A stretch of DNA of 64,000 bases from UBA2030 sp049969475 (GCA_049969475.1 JBMFOU010000016.1:1-64000); one strand, 5' to 3'. Shown: positions 11,368 through 21,300, numbered from the stretch's first letter. The notes: a model not told the origin generated them from the sequence alone. A program made the numbers and translations.

Positions 11368-12048
11368 ATGAACATTGTAATTACCGGTGTTTCACGTGGT
11401 TTGGGCCAGGCCCTCGCCCGTGAACTCCTGCGTCGACCTGGGCACTTAATTTTAGGCATATCTCGTTCACCAGTATCTTCTCTGGAATCTTCTTTGTCAG
11501 AGTTTATTCATCTTCAGGCAGATATTACAAAATTATCTGATTTAGCTATTGTTGAAAATCAAATGAGTACTCTTCTGGGTTCAGTTGATGTATTAATTAA
11601 CAATGCGGGTTTCCTCATTCATAAACCTTTTCTTGAAAATACTCCTGAGGATATAGACCAGCTGATAGAAGTGAATTTTCGAGGTCCGGTTTTATTGATG
11701 CAAATAGTTTTGCCCCTTATGGGACCTGGTAGTCATATTATGAATATAGGGTCGATGGGAGGGGTGCAGGGAAGTGTAAAATTTCCTGGATTAGCCTTGT
11801 ATAGTGCCACCAAAGGAGCGTTGACGGTATTGACTGAGGCCCTGGCCGAAGAACTTAAACCCAGGGGAATTCATGTCAATTGCCTGGCTCCGGGTTCCGT
11901 GCAAACCGAGATGCTCCAACATGCCTTTCCCGGTTATAAGGCCTCATTTGCACCAGAAGAATTGGCAGTCTTTCTGGCTGATTTTGCCGAACGTAATTAC
12001 CGGTATTTTAATGGGAAAACCCTTCCTTTGGCCATCACTACCCCTTAG
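11368..12048 (+). CDS. SDR family NAD(P)-dependent oxidoreductase
   Basis: Classical short-chain dehydrogenase/reductase of 226 residues. The nucleotide-binding motif is TGVSRGLG near residue 6, followed by NNAG, the catalytic Ser in NIGSMGG and the YSATK pair (YxxxK). The PGSVQTEM stretch is the usual post-catalytic loop. It is slightly shorter than the 240-260 residues usual for the family, with a short C-terminus. Substrate cannot be told. It follows the hybrid kinase by 6 bases, so it is likely cotranscribed, which is an unusual partner for signalling genes. It ends 9 bases from the convergent anti-sigma gene, leaving no room for a separate terminator. Confidence 0.92.
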   Translation: MNIVITGVSRGLGQALARELLRRPGHLILGISRSPVSSLESSLSEFIHLQADITKLSDLAIVENQMSTLLGSVDVLINNAGFLIHKPFLENTPEDIDQLIEVNFRGPVLLMQIVLPLMGPGSHIMNIGSMGGVQGSVKFPGLALYSATKGALTVLTEALAEELKPRGIHVNCLAPGSVQTEMLQHAFPGYKASFAPEELAVFLADFAERNYRYFNGKTLPLAITTP

Positions 12049-12057
12049 AATATCTGA

Positions 12058-13293
12058 TCATTTTAAATGCTTCGGCTCTGTCGTTTCGTTCTTCAGTTGA
12101 GGGGAATTTTCTGAAGGGCTCAATTCAATATCTTTCTTTATATGAGCAATTTTGAAATTTTCGTTGCCAAAAGCCAGGGCTTTAAAGCGTCCTTGTTCAT
12201 CTCTCAGGGCCTTTAGTTCAAGATCATTATTAGTCATTGTGTTGAATCCTTTGATGGTAAATTCAGCCAACGTCCAGATATTTATCGGGTTATGTCCCGG
12301 AAGGTTTTCATTGGCTTTACCCAATAACGCTCTAACGGGTTTTACAAGAGCTGACACGATACTTCGGTTTTCCCTCATTGCGTCCGCCTGCCAGCGTTCT
12401 ATCATACCTGCATAAATGGCTGTGTAAATGCGGTTGATGGGTTGAATTTCTACAGGCTCTACATTGAGTTCAACTAAAGTCTTAGAATCAATGAGAGGCA
12501 AAGGAGTCAGTGTTTCTACAATCCTTACATTCCTCTCCAAATCGGGTACTTGTTTGCTTTTAGATAAATGATTTGCATTAATCTGAAGCTGAGCTGTAGT
12601 TTCTACAGAAGGAGAGGCCTTCTTATCATTCTTGGGGGTGGATGGGGTGACTGCAGCAAATTCGGAACTGGCTGGAGGCTTAATAACCGAATGTTTTACT
12701 CGGATGGGATAAAAGAGAATAAAAAGTGCGATGGCTGCTGCCGTGGCTATCACCCCTATTCTGTAAACAAAGGTGTTGTTTTTCCTGTAAAGCGACTCTA
12801 TGTGAGGAAATTTGATGGGCTCAGGTTCGAAAAAAGCCTGTTTGTATAGTTTCAAGTCTTGGTTGAGGTGAGGAAAAACCTTAACCATTTCTTCGAATTC
12901 CTTTCGTTTTTCATTTTCGAGATCCCCTTCGAGGTAGGCGATGCATTGGGTTTCCCAGTCTTTTTGATTTTTGAAATACAAAGATTCAAAGATCCGATGC
13001 TTAAGACCTGCACTTACATATTGAAAGCTAGTCACAGTGTCATTCCTAAAATTTAGTAAGCGATTTTCACTTGTACTGAGGAAGTTTTTTGATTCAGCAG
13101 GAAACTTAGTCTCTTTACTGGCTTTGAATTCATTAAGTTTATACATAAAAAGGCTATCCTCCCTAAACTTGGCAAAAAACTCCGGGTGATTTTTCAGGTA
13201 ATCCCATAAAGCTTGCTTTTCTTCTTCATTCAGCCGGCCTTCAAAGTAATCCAGAAACCAGGCCTCTATATTATTTTCATTAATTTCCTTCAT
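12058..13293 (-). CDS. membrane anti-sigma factor-like protein
   Basis: Protein of 411 residues encoded directly after an ECF sigma factor (13 bases between them), which is the main reason for calling it its anti-sigma factor. One membrane segment is visible at about 179-198 (IGVIATAAAIALFILF). The cytoplasmic side contains two similar helical modules, WFLDYFEGRLNEEEKQAL (about 12-40) and CIAYLEGDLENEKRKEF (about 112-140), each resembling the helix that begins anti-sigma or FecR-type N-termini. This suggests an internal duplication. The periplasmic part has a low-complexity linker and an unrecognised C-terminal region. It lacks the HxxxCxxC zinc motif of ZAS anti-sigma factors. The inducing signal is unknown. 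Confidence 0.75.
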   Translation of the reverse strand: MKEINENNIEAWFLDYFEGRLNEEEKQALWDYLKNHPEFFAKFREDSLFMYKLNEFKASKETKFPAESKNFLSTSENRLLNFRNDTVTSFQYVSAGLKHRIFESLYFKNQKDWETQCIAYLEGDLENEKRKEFEEMVKVFPHLNQDLKLYKQAFFEPEPIKFPHIESLYRKNNTFVYRIGVIATAAAIALFILFYPIRVKHSVIKPPASSEFAAVTPSTPKNDKKASPSVETTAQLQINANHLSKSKQVPDLERNVRIVETLTPLPLIDSKTLVELNVEPVEIQPINRIYTAIYAGMIERWQADAMRENRSIVSALVKPVRALLGKANENLPGHNPINIWTLAEFTIKGFNTMTNNDLELKALRDEQGRFKALAFGNENFKIAHIKKDIELSPSENSPQLKNETTEPKHLK

Positions 13294-13306
13294 GGCATGC
13301 GGTTTT

Positions 13307-13792
13307 TTAGATTACATTTTCCAGCTTTTCAATTCTTTTTTTTACATAAAGTCGGGCCCTGTAAATATATACTTTCACCTGACTTTCGCTAAGGCCTGTT
13401 ATCTGGCCTATTTCTTCGTAGCTATAACCTTCGTAGTCGCGGAGCATGAGCACTGCTCTCTGCACGGGGGGCATTTGTTTCAAAATAAGTTCCAATAAGG
13501 CTTTTAATCCGGTATGGAAGCGTAGTTCAGATGCGGGCTCCTCGAGTATATCATCCAGAGATTGTGTTTGCTTGTTTTTTCGTAGAAAATCAATGCTCAA
13601 ATGGTAGGTAGCAGTAAAAAGATAGGATTTGATTTTCGCTCCCTCGATTTGACTGCGTTTTTCCCAAACACGCAAAAACACTTCCTGCACAATATCCTCC
13701 GCATCCTCAGTGTTTTCAATCATTTTGAGAGCAAAGCGGTAAAGGGCATCGGAAAAGAGATCAACAGCCTGATTAAACTCGGCAACAGTCAT
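13307..13792 (-). CDS. RNA polymerase sigma-70 factor, ECF subfamily
   Basis: ECF sigma factor of 161 residues. Region 2 runs from about residue 5 to 75 (DAEDIVQEVFLRVW, then SYLFTATYHLSIDFLRK), and region 4 from about 100 to 155 (PPVQRAVLMLRDYEGYSYEEIG, then LSESQVKVYIYRARLYVKKR), giving the helix-turn-helix that reads the -35 element. Length and order match the family. It lies 13 bases upstream of the putative anti-sigma gene in the same direction, so it is probably co-expressed and kept inactive at the membrane until a signal arrives. A TAATTTTG box lies about 16 bases upstream of the start. Regulon unknown. Confidence 0.95.
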   Translation of the reverse strand: MTVAEFNQAVDLFSDALYRFALKMIENTEDAEDIVQEVFLRVWEKRSQIEGAKIKSYLFTATYHLSIDFLRKNKQTQSLDDILEEPASELRFHTGLKALLELILKQMPPVQRAVLMLRDYEGYSYEEIGQITGLSESQVKVYIYRARLYVKKRIEKLENVI

Positions 13793-13807
13793 GCATTGGG
13801 TTTGTTA

Positions 13808-13815
13808 CAAAATTA
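13808..13815 (-). promoter_or_regulatory. candidate -7 box for the ECF sigma gene
   Basis: Reads TAATTTTG on the minus strand, matching the Bacteroidota -7 consensus TAnnTTTG, 15 bases from the sigma start codon. No good TTTG -33 partner is seen at the usual spacing. Confidence 0.4.
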
Positions 13816-14023
13816 GGACGAAATGAAAGCTAATTTGTTACACCCCATATTGCATAACTACTTACAATGTGTTTATTATTATCTAAACAGTTTAATACCA
13901 GGGAAATAAAGAAGGTGGGAGCCTTTCTTTCCCCCATGAGGCCATGCCGCCAGACAATAAGTAATAGCTAAGTGGAATCACCAGCCGAAAGCCAGCATAC
14001 CGGTATTAAAATCCAATAGTCAA

Positions 14024-15811
14024 TTAGTCAAGCTTCAACACTGCCAGAAACGCCGATTGCGGTACTTCTACGTTTCCAATCTGCCGCATTCGTTTCTTGC
14101 CCTTCTTTTGTTTTTCCAGCAGTTTTCTTTTTCGGGTAATATCACCTCCATAACACTTGGCGGTAACGTCCTTGCGGAGGGCTTTCACCGTTTCGCGGGC
14201 AATGATTTTGCTACCGATGGCCGCCTGGATAGCAATGTCGAATTGCTGACGCGGTATGAGCTCCTTGAGTTTTTCGCACATACGCCGGCCAAAATTGTAT
14301 GCATTGCTTCGATGAATGAGGGTGGAGAGGGCGTCTACCTGGTCGCCGTTGAGCAGGATATCGAGCTTCACCAGATCGGCATCGCGGTAGTCGGATATAT
14401 GATAATCAAACGAGGCGTAGCCCTTCGAGATGGATTTCAGTTTGTCATAAAAGTCGAAGACGATTTCGCCCAGGGGCAGGTCAACGATCAGTTCCACCCG
14501 GTCGGTGGTCAGGTAGGTCTGATTGACCAGGGTACCTCGCTTATCAATACATAGTTTCATGATGGCCCCTACATATTCAGCCTTGGTAATAATATTGGCT
14601 CTTATGTAAGGTTCTTCAATGTGATCGATATATGTGGGGTCGGGCAGGCCACTTGGGTTGTGCACTTCGAATTCTTCGCCCCGAGTGGTAAAAACTTTGT
14701 AGGAAACGTTGGGAACCGTGGTGATTACATCCATATCGAATTCCCGGTCGAGGCGTTCCTGCACAATTTCCATGTGCAAAAGGCCCAGAAAACCGCAGCG
14801 AAAACCAAATCCCAGGGCGGCCGACGATTCTGGTTCAAATACCAGGGAAGCATCATTGAGTTGCAGTTTTTCAAGCGAACTGCGTAGTTCTTCGTAGTCA
14901 TCGGCATCCACAGGATAAATACCTGCAAACACCATAGGCTTTACATTACTAAAGCCTTCTACCGGCCGATCGCAGGGTCTTTCTACGTGAGTGATGGTAT
15001 CGCCCACCTTTACTTCTCTAGCCGATTTGATGCCTGAAATAATGTAGCCCACGTCGCCGGCCCGGAGTTCATTGCGAGGTTCCCGTTCCAATCGAAGAAT
15101 TCCTATTTCATCGGCATGATACTCCTTTCCTGTTGCCACGAATTTCACATAATCGTCGGTACGCAGGGTGCCGTTGAAGATTCTGAAATAGGCTATAATT
15201 CCCCTGAAGGAATTAAAAACGGAGTCGAAAATGAGGGCCTGCAGGGGTGCGTCGGGATCGCCTTTAGGAGCAGGGATTTTCTCCACGATAGCCTCGAGAA
15301 TGCTCTCGACATTGTAGCCAGTTTTGGCACTTACAGGAATGATGTCGTCGGGGCTGCAGCCCAACAATTCCACTATCTGGTCAGAAACTTCGTCGATCAT
15401 GGCATTGTCCATGTCGATTTTATTGAGCACGGGTATTATCTCGAGGTCGTGCTCCAGAGCCAGGTAAAGGTTGGAAATAGTCTGGGCCTGAATGCCCTGG
15501 GTGGCATCTACCACTAACAAGGCCCCTTCGCAGGCGGCGATGCTGCGCGACACCTCGTATGAAAAATCCACGTGGCCCGGTGTGTCAATCAGGTTGAGGG
15601 TATAAGTCTCCCCATTATGGGAATATTGCATCTGGATGGCGTGGCTCTTGATGGTGATTCCCCGTTCGCGCTCCAGATCCATATCGTCGAGTACCTGGTC
15701 CTGCAATTGGCGCTCGTCGATGGTCTTGGTAATCTGCAACAACCTGTCGGCCAATGTACTCTTGCCGTGGTCAATATGCGCTATGATACAGAAATTGCGA
15801 ATGTTTTTCAT
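14024..15811 (-). CDS. lepA: elongation factor 4 (LepA)
   Basis: Translational GTPase of 595 residues, the normal LepA length. It binds the ribosome and is thought to promote back-translocation or assist initiation-stage assembly. Visible motifs are the P-loop AHIDHGKST (about 11-19), the switch I region RERGITIKSHAI, DTPGHVDF, and NKID. The LepA-specific C-terminal domain is recognisable by DVTAKCYGGDITRKRKLLEKQKKGKKRMRQ-type text near the end (about 545-580). It is monocistronic and divergent from the lipoprotein gene at 15871. Its start codon lies only five bases after a TAAATTTG promoter-like box, so the mRNA may have almost no leader. Confidence 0.98.
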   Translation of the reverse strand: MKNIRNFCIIAHIDHGKSTLADRLLQITKTIDERQLQDQVLDDMDLERERGITIKSHAIQMQYSHNGETYTLNLIDTPGHVDFSYEVSRSIAACEGALLVVDATQGIQAQTISNLYLALEHDLEIIPVLNKIDMDNAMIDEVSDQIVELLGCSPDDIIPVSAKTGYNVESILEAIVEKIPAPKGDPDAPLQALIFDSVFNSFRGIIAYFRIFNGTLRTDDYVKFVATGKEYHADEIGILRLEREPRNELRAGDVGYIISGIKSAREVKVGDTITHVERPCDRPVEGFSNVKPMVFAGIYPVDADDYEELRSSLEKLQLNDASLVFEPESSAALGFGFRCGFLGLLHMEIVQERLDREFDMDVITTVPNVSYKVFTTRGEEFEVHNPSGLPDPTYIDHIEEPYIRANIITKAEYVGAIMKLCIDKRGTLVNQTYLTTDRVELIVDLPLGEIVFDFYDKLKSISKGYASFDYHISDYRDADLVKLDILLNGDQVDALSTLIHRSNAYNFGRRMCEKLKELIPRQQFDIAIQAAIGSKIIARETVKALRKDVTAKCYGGDITRKRKLLEKQKKGKKRMRQIGNVEVPQSAFLAVLKLD

Positions 15812-15816
15812 CGCTG

Positions 15817-15824
15817 CAAATTTA
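15817..15824 (-). promoter_or_regulatory. candidate -7 box for lepA
   Basis: Minus-strand TAAATTTG fits TAnnTTTG. It ends five bases before the lepA ATG, implying a very short or absent 5' leader if it is the promoter used. A TTTA lies about 22 bases upstream, further than the usual -33 spacing. Confidence 0.45.
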
Positions 15825-15870
15825 CACGGTTTTCGGTTAATTTTGATAAAGAAAATATGAAACCGGTTTT

Positions 15871-16614
15871 ATGTATAAACCGTTATTATTCAATAAATTG
15901 ATTGTTTTAGGGGTTTCGCTTTGCGTGATGATTGTTTTTGGGGGAGGTATGCAAGCCTGTTCCCCTTTTCCCCCGATGACAGGCAAGGCCCTTGAAGAAC
16001 AGCCGTTACGCGGAACCTGGCAGGGTGTGGCTTTTCGAAAAACGGATAGTAGCTTTTTTAAAATGACCTTCTTACCAGACCTAAGGTATCATCTCTTCGT
16101 ACTGAGTTTGCCTGCCGGGACCCTATGGGAGTCTTCCGGCGTATTAAGAGCGGAAAAACGTGCCATTTATTTTTCTGCCTTCGCTGATTGGAAATTGGAA
16201 CGCCTGGCCGCTTCTCCGCAGCAGCCTCCTTTGCTCCGTCTTCTAACGAATAATAATCCATTAGACCTCGTTATTTTGGCTCCTTTCAATGAGGAATTAA
16301 CGGAGAAAGTCTGGGCTATGGTTGCAAAGTCAGATACTTTAGGGGATACCCTTTATTTGGATAAGCGAAATCCTTTGCTCCTTCGTTTTAGGGCTGATAA
16401 TTTTGATATTCAAAGCCTATCGCCTGAGCCGGGCTTATGGGGTTATTATGTCTTGAAAGAAAACAGTATATATATCCGTCCACTCGACAATCTTTCAAGC
16501 GCTCCGGCCTTCCCTCCGGAAGATTGGTATAGTATCATTCTTGCAGATCAAAAATTGGTACTGCGTAGCCACAATAGGGTTTCGTACGTTTTCGAAAGGA
16601 AACTATTTAGATGA
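15871..16614 (+). CDS. hypothetical lipoprotein
   Basis: Protein of 247 residues that I do not recognise. The N-terminus has a hydrophobic stretch (IVLGVSLCVMIVFGGGM) ending at Cys30 in MQACSP, a loose lipobox, so it is probably an exported lipoprotein. The rest has alternating hydrophobic and polar residues and looks like a small beta-rich, lipocalin-like fold (LRGTWQGVAF near the start, VLRSHNRVSYVFERK near the end). That fold assignment is only an impression. An ATG at 15857 is out of frame. It is divergent from lepA and is followed by about 600 bases without a gene. Confidence 0.7.
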   Translation: MYKPLLFNKLIVLGVSLCVMIVFGGGMQACSPFPPMTGKALEEQPLRGTWQGVAFRKTDSSFFKMTFLPDLRYHLFVLSLPAGTLWESSGVLRAEKRAIYFSAFADWKLERLAASPQQPPLLRLLTNNNPLDLVILAPFNEELTEKVWAMVAKSDTLGDTLYLDKRNPLLLRFRADNFDIQSLSPEPGLWGYYVLKENSIYIRPLDNLSSAPAFPPEDWYSIILADQKLVLRSHNRVSYVFERKLFR

Positions 16615-17317
16615 TTTAAAGTAAGTTTCTAATTCTGTCTCGTCAAAAAAAGATGAAAATGATGCATACGTTTTTTAATAAATAGTTTAGCCTTCAGGAT
16701 TACCTTACCATTTCCTCAAACAACTAAATTACCCCGTGTCAAATAATCTAACATGATTTCCAGATATTTCAGAATTTTATTGAAATTTTTTAAGGATAAT
16801 GAGTGGTAGAGATGATAAGTGACGCAATATACTAAACTCGGATGATTATACATTGGTTAATAATATATTATGATATTTTCCCTGAAAGCTCCTAGCTTAT
16901 TTTTTTAATTACATCCTGCTCGTGAAATTAACCCATGCATACACATATGTATGATGTACTTTTACCTGTATATTTCACCAATGCAAGAAAAATAGTCTAT
17001 TATTAAATTCATTTTTAATTAATTATAAAATATTTATTCTTTTGAATAATTAATAAAATAAGAATTAATATGAATTAAATCTGCCTTGCAAATGAACTTT
17101 TAAATAGTAATAAGTGCATTTAACATGAAAATCGGTGGCTAAAGGAAATATACTGACTTCCTGTCACTAAAGGCTGAGGAGAACGAATGATAGTTTTTGT
17201 GTTTGTTTCAATTTCAGTAGTGTACTCAGAATCACAAAATAAGATAGAAGCTGTCCAAGGTTAATGAGACAGCTTTTTTTATTTCTATGAAAATTAGTGC
17301 GATAATTAAGATTTTTA
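16615..17317 (+). other. 703-base AT-rich intergenic region, no protein gene seen
   Basis: Very AT-rich region between the convergent lipoprotein and cyclase-like genes. No ORF with coding character was found on either strand. It ends with a strong + strand terminator hairpin (17248-17280) lying more than 600 bases beyond the last + gene, so either the lipoprotein mRNA has a very long 3' tail or an unannotated RNA is made here. No known RNA family was recognised. Confidence 0.5.
17248..17280 (+). terminator. rho-independent terminator
   Basis: Perfect 8-bp stem AAGCTGTC / GACAGCTT with a 12-base loop, followed by five T on the + strand. It may also serve the minus-strand gene ending at 17318, but the T tract favours + strand use. 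Confidence 0.75.
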
Positions 17318-18256
17318 TTAAATCCCCGAAGTGTTCAAATTACCAAGGCTGAAGGTAATCGTCTTTTTTTGCCCGGGATCGTCATCGTTGGATAAATGGA
17401 GAGTTACTTGCAGATGCAAATTGTAAATGCTCAATTCGGTTTCCTTGGATGATATTTTACCAATTTTCAATATATCTGCATTGATTATACCATAGCGACG
17501 GGTTACATCGTGCTGGAAGATTTCGTCAATGTGAGTTTCCAGTAGCGATTTGTCGTATGTTTTGAAATCGAATATATTAGCTATTTCGTCGATGGTTATC
17601 ACTTGGAGGTTTTCCACTCCCTCCATATTGATGGTGAACCAGCTGTGCACATTTTCGTCGATCAGGCAGCGGTTGAGGTCATCTTTGGATAGCATACGGG
17701 CGCAGTTGATGATTCCCCTGCCGTAGAAGTTATTCTCAAACATGTAAATTTTGTCGAGGGTGATGGCATAGCGCATAGAAACCCCTCCGATTATGCGCCT
17801 TAGCCTGGGATAGAGATGGTAGGCATTGTAAACTCTCAGCATTACTGCAAAATTGATGGCAAAGACCAGCGAATGCAGAGGCGTGTCGAACATGATGTAT
17901 CCCCCGTCGCCCGTGCTGATAAAGTTTTTTTGAAAATATTCTTCGTCGTAGTGCTGAAAAATAAATTTATGATTGGCAAGGCATAGACGTATAGCGCTTT
18001 TAAAAAGGGTCTTGAAAAGGAAGGGAATGAGTGTTTGCTCGAAAACCCCATAGGAACTGTATTTAAAAATATCGATACCCAGTACTGATTTTCGGCCAAT
18101 GTCGTTGTAACTTATGTGTTTTCTCAATACTTCGTAAAGTTCCTGACTGTCGGGAATGATGTTGGTTTTTTCGAAGACTACCCGTTGGTCGTGCTCTTCA
18201 AGAATTTTACGTAATTCATCGTAAGAGAGGGTTTTCAGGTTTTTGGGAATAGCCAT
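17318..18256 (-). CDS. divergent class III nucleotidyl cyclase-like protein
   Basis: Soluble protein of 312 residues. The ATG at 18256 (MAIPKNLKTL) is preferred to an in-frame TTG two codons upstream. The middle resembles the class III adenylate/guanylate cyclase fold: GIDIFKYS with Asp62 at the first metal-ligand position, FISTGDGGYIMF with Asp117 at the second, and YGRGIINCARML (178-189) at the catalytic Asn/Arg position. In typical cyclases Arg follows Asn by four residues; here Asn184 and Arg187 are three apart, so activity is uncertain. About 50 extra residues precede the domain and about 110 follow it. There is no membrane segment. It is divergent from purL. It may be an active cyclase, or a nucleotide-binding relic. 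Confidence 0.65.
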   Translation of the reverse strand: MAIPKNLKTLSYDELRKILEEHDQRVVFEKTNIIPDSQELYEVLRKHISYNDIGRKSVLGIDIFKYSSYGVFEQTLIPFLFKTLFKSAIRLCLANHKFIFQHYDEEYFQKNFISTGDGGYIMFDTPLHSLVFAINFAVMLRVYNAYHLYPRLRRIIGGVSMRYAITLDKIYMFENNFYGRGIINCARMLSKDDLNRCLIDENVHSWFTINMEGVENLQVITIDEIANIFDFKTYDKSLLETHIDEIFQHDVTRRYGIINADILKIGKISSKETELSIYNLHLQVTLHLSNDDDPGQKKTITFSLGNLNTSGI

Positions 18257-18306
18257 GGCCAATGCTGTATTTTTACTTCAAAAGTAGTACATTTTCGGGT
18301 GGGGCT

Positions 18307-18314
18307 TATCTTTG
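18307..18314 (+). promoter_or_regulatory. candidate -7 box for purL
   Basis: TATCTTTG followed by C is a close match to the Bacteroidota -7 consensus TAnnTTTG and lies 67 bases upstream of the purL ATG. A T-rich TTTTC patch sits near the -33 position. No purine riboswitch aptamer was recognised in the leader. Confidence 0.6.
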
Positions 18315-18381
18315 CATACAAAATGCTGACCCTGAAGGGTGGGTTCAAACTATTGACAATTAACATATAGACCACAATTCT

Positions 18382-21300
18382 ATGATACTTTTTTTTCGGA
18401 ACGGAGTTACTGGCAGGGTTTATGGGATAGAGACCTTGAGCCGGCCGGATGCAGAGTCTATTGGGCGTTTGCAGTGGCTGCTGGGTAATGCTGAATACCT
18501 GGGAGAGGAAGGACCGAAGGGAGCTTTTACTGGGCCCCGGCGTGAGATGATTACGCCCTGGAGTACTAACGCGGTGGAAATAACCCAGATTATGGGACTG
18601 CATGGTATACGGCGCATAGAAGAGTTTAGGCCTGGCCGGGCAAAATCTTTTGATCCTCTGCTCGAAGAAATATATGAAAAACTCGATCAGAGCATTTTCC
18701 ATATCAATAGGCAGCCTGAGCCTGTTAGATATATTACCGATCTGACAAAATACAATGAGGAAGAAGGCCTGGCCTTGAGTGAAGAAGAGATTACCTACCT
18801 GGAGAAGGTGAGCCAAGAGATAGGCCGACCCTTAACGGACAGCGAGGTTTTTGGTTTTTCTCAGGTAAATTCGGAACATTGCCGGCACAAGATTTTTAAT
18901 GGACGATTTATCATCGACGGGCAGGAAAAGGGAAAAAGCCTTTTTGCCTTGATTAAGGATACCACGCTTGCGCATCCCAACCGGGTAGTTTCAGCATACA
19001 AGGATAATGTGGCATTTCTTGCAGGACCTCAGGTATGGCAGTTTGCTCCCCGTCGTGGTGATCAGCCCGATTATTTTTCTTTAAAATCAATCCCTTCTGT
19101 AATTTCACTGAAAGCGGAGACGCATAATTTCCCCACCACGGTAGAGCCATTCAACGGTGCTGCCACAGGCAGTGGGGGAGAGATCCGCGACCGAATGGCC
19201 GGAGGAAGAGGAAGTCTGCCGCTGGCCGGTACTGCCGTTTACATGACCTCTTATTCTCGTTTACCCCGCCCTCGCCCATGGGAGGCATTTTACAAAGAGA
19301 GACCCTGGTTGTATCATCCACCTGCTGAGATTCTTGTAAGAGCATCCAATGGAGCCAGCGATTTTGGAAACAAATTCGGGCAACCCCTTATTTGCGGGTC
19401 GGTGCTTACCTTCGAACATGAGATTTCTTCAGTAAAATACGGCTATGACAAAGTAATTATGCTGGCCGGAGGTATTGGATATGCCCATGCGGGGCATGCA
19501 GCTAAGGGGCATCCTTCACCCAGACAGAAAATCATTGTGATGGGTGGCGACAATTATCGCATTGGTATGGGAGGGGGAGCCGTTTCGTCGGTTGAAACCG
19601 GAAAATATACCAGTGCTATTGAGCTGAATGCTGTGCAACGTTCAAATCCCGAGATGCAGAAAAGGGTAGCCAATGCTCTGCGTGCATTATGCCAATCGGA
19701 TGAAAATCCTATTATCTCCATCCACGACCATGGAGCTGGCGGACACCTTAATTCTCTATCGGAGTTAGTTGAAGATCAGGGTGGAGTTGTACATATAGAC
19801 AAGCTACCCATTGGAGATCCCACGCTTTCGGCCAAGGAGATTGTGGGTAATGAGTCGCAGGAGCGGATGGGTCTTGTGATGGAGGAGAAAGGTACGGCTT
19901 TGCTACGGGCGGTGGCAGAGCGTGAAAGAGCTCCCATGTATGAGGTGGGCCAGATAACTGGGGATGGCCGTTTCGCTTTCGAAGACAGCCGAACGGGGGA
20001 GCGTCCTTTGGATCTGCGCCTGGAGCATCTTTTTGGAAACCCACCCCAGCTCGAAATTACCGACGAGTCGAGGCCAGGACATAGGGAAAAGATTAACTAC
20101 AAGCCGCAACTTTGGAAAAATTATCTGAATAGAGTATTACAAACCGAAGCCGTAGCTTGTAAGGACTGGCTCACAAACAAGGTTGACCGTTCGGTAACCG
20201 GACTTGTGGCTACTCAGCAAACGGCCGGCCCCCTGCAGTTACCCCTAAACAATGTAGGTGTAGTGGCTCTGGATTACACTGGAACAGCCGGTATAGCTAC
20301 TTCCATAGGTCATGCCCCTGTGGTGGGTTTGATAGATGAAGCTACTGCCAGCCGCCTCGCAATAGCCGAATCGCTTACAAACATAGTATGGGCTTCACTC
20401 GCTCATGGGCTCCAGGGTGTATCCTTGTCGGCCAACTGGATGTGGCCTTGCAACAATCCGGGCGAAAATGCACGACTCTACAGAGCTGTTCAGGCACTCT
20501 CCGATTTTGCCATTCAGCTGGGCATTAATATCCCTACAGGTAAAGATTCGCTGAGTATGACCCAAAAATATCCTGACGGAACACGGGTGTTGGCTCCAGG
20601 TACAGTCATCGTGTCAGCAGTTGCCGAAGTGGATGATGTGAAGAAAACTATAAGCCCAGTAGCACAACCTGCAGAGGGCTCTCAATTGATTTACATCGAT
20701 TTTTCAGGTTCACCCTTCCATCTGGGGGGTAGTGTTTTAGGTCAGGTGCTTAATGCCCTGGGTGACGAAACCCCAGATGTCCTCCATGCTGATTATCTAC
20801 GAAGAGCCTTCGCGGCTGTTCAGGAGATGATACAAAAGAATCTCTTGCTGGCTGGACATGATGTTTCGGCCGGAGGTCTCATTACTTCTTTGTTGGAAAT
20901 GTGTTTTGGCAGCCCCTCTATTGGAATGGAAATTGATTTACCAGTGCAGGTCGAAAATGATCTGATCAGGTTCCTTTTCAGTGAAAAGCCTGCTGTAATT
21001 ATCCAAACCCTCGACCCGGAAGCCGTCCTCTCAATCCTTCAAAAGAATGATGTTTCTGCTTTTATTTTAGGTAGGGTGATAAATGAGCCTTTACTCAAAA
21101 TTAAGCATGATAAAAAGAAATATATTCTTGATATTCACCGGTATAGACGTTCATGGTTTATTCAAAGCTACCGCCTGGATAGTAAGCAGACTAACAAAGA
21201 ATTAGCCGGGCAACGATATCATAATTTCGACAAGCAGCCACGTTTGTTTGATTTTCCCCCGACGTTTGACGGTAACTTTCAATTATTGCATATCAATCCT

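Noticed and set aside
18257..18381. Purine riboswitch upstream of purL
   Set aside because: No aptamer-like structure was recognised; the leader is short and holds an ordinary promoter box.
18235..18816. 193-residue minus-strand ORF over the start of purL
   Set aside because: It is antisense to the conserved PurL N-terminus and has no recognisable domain.
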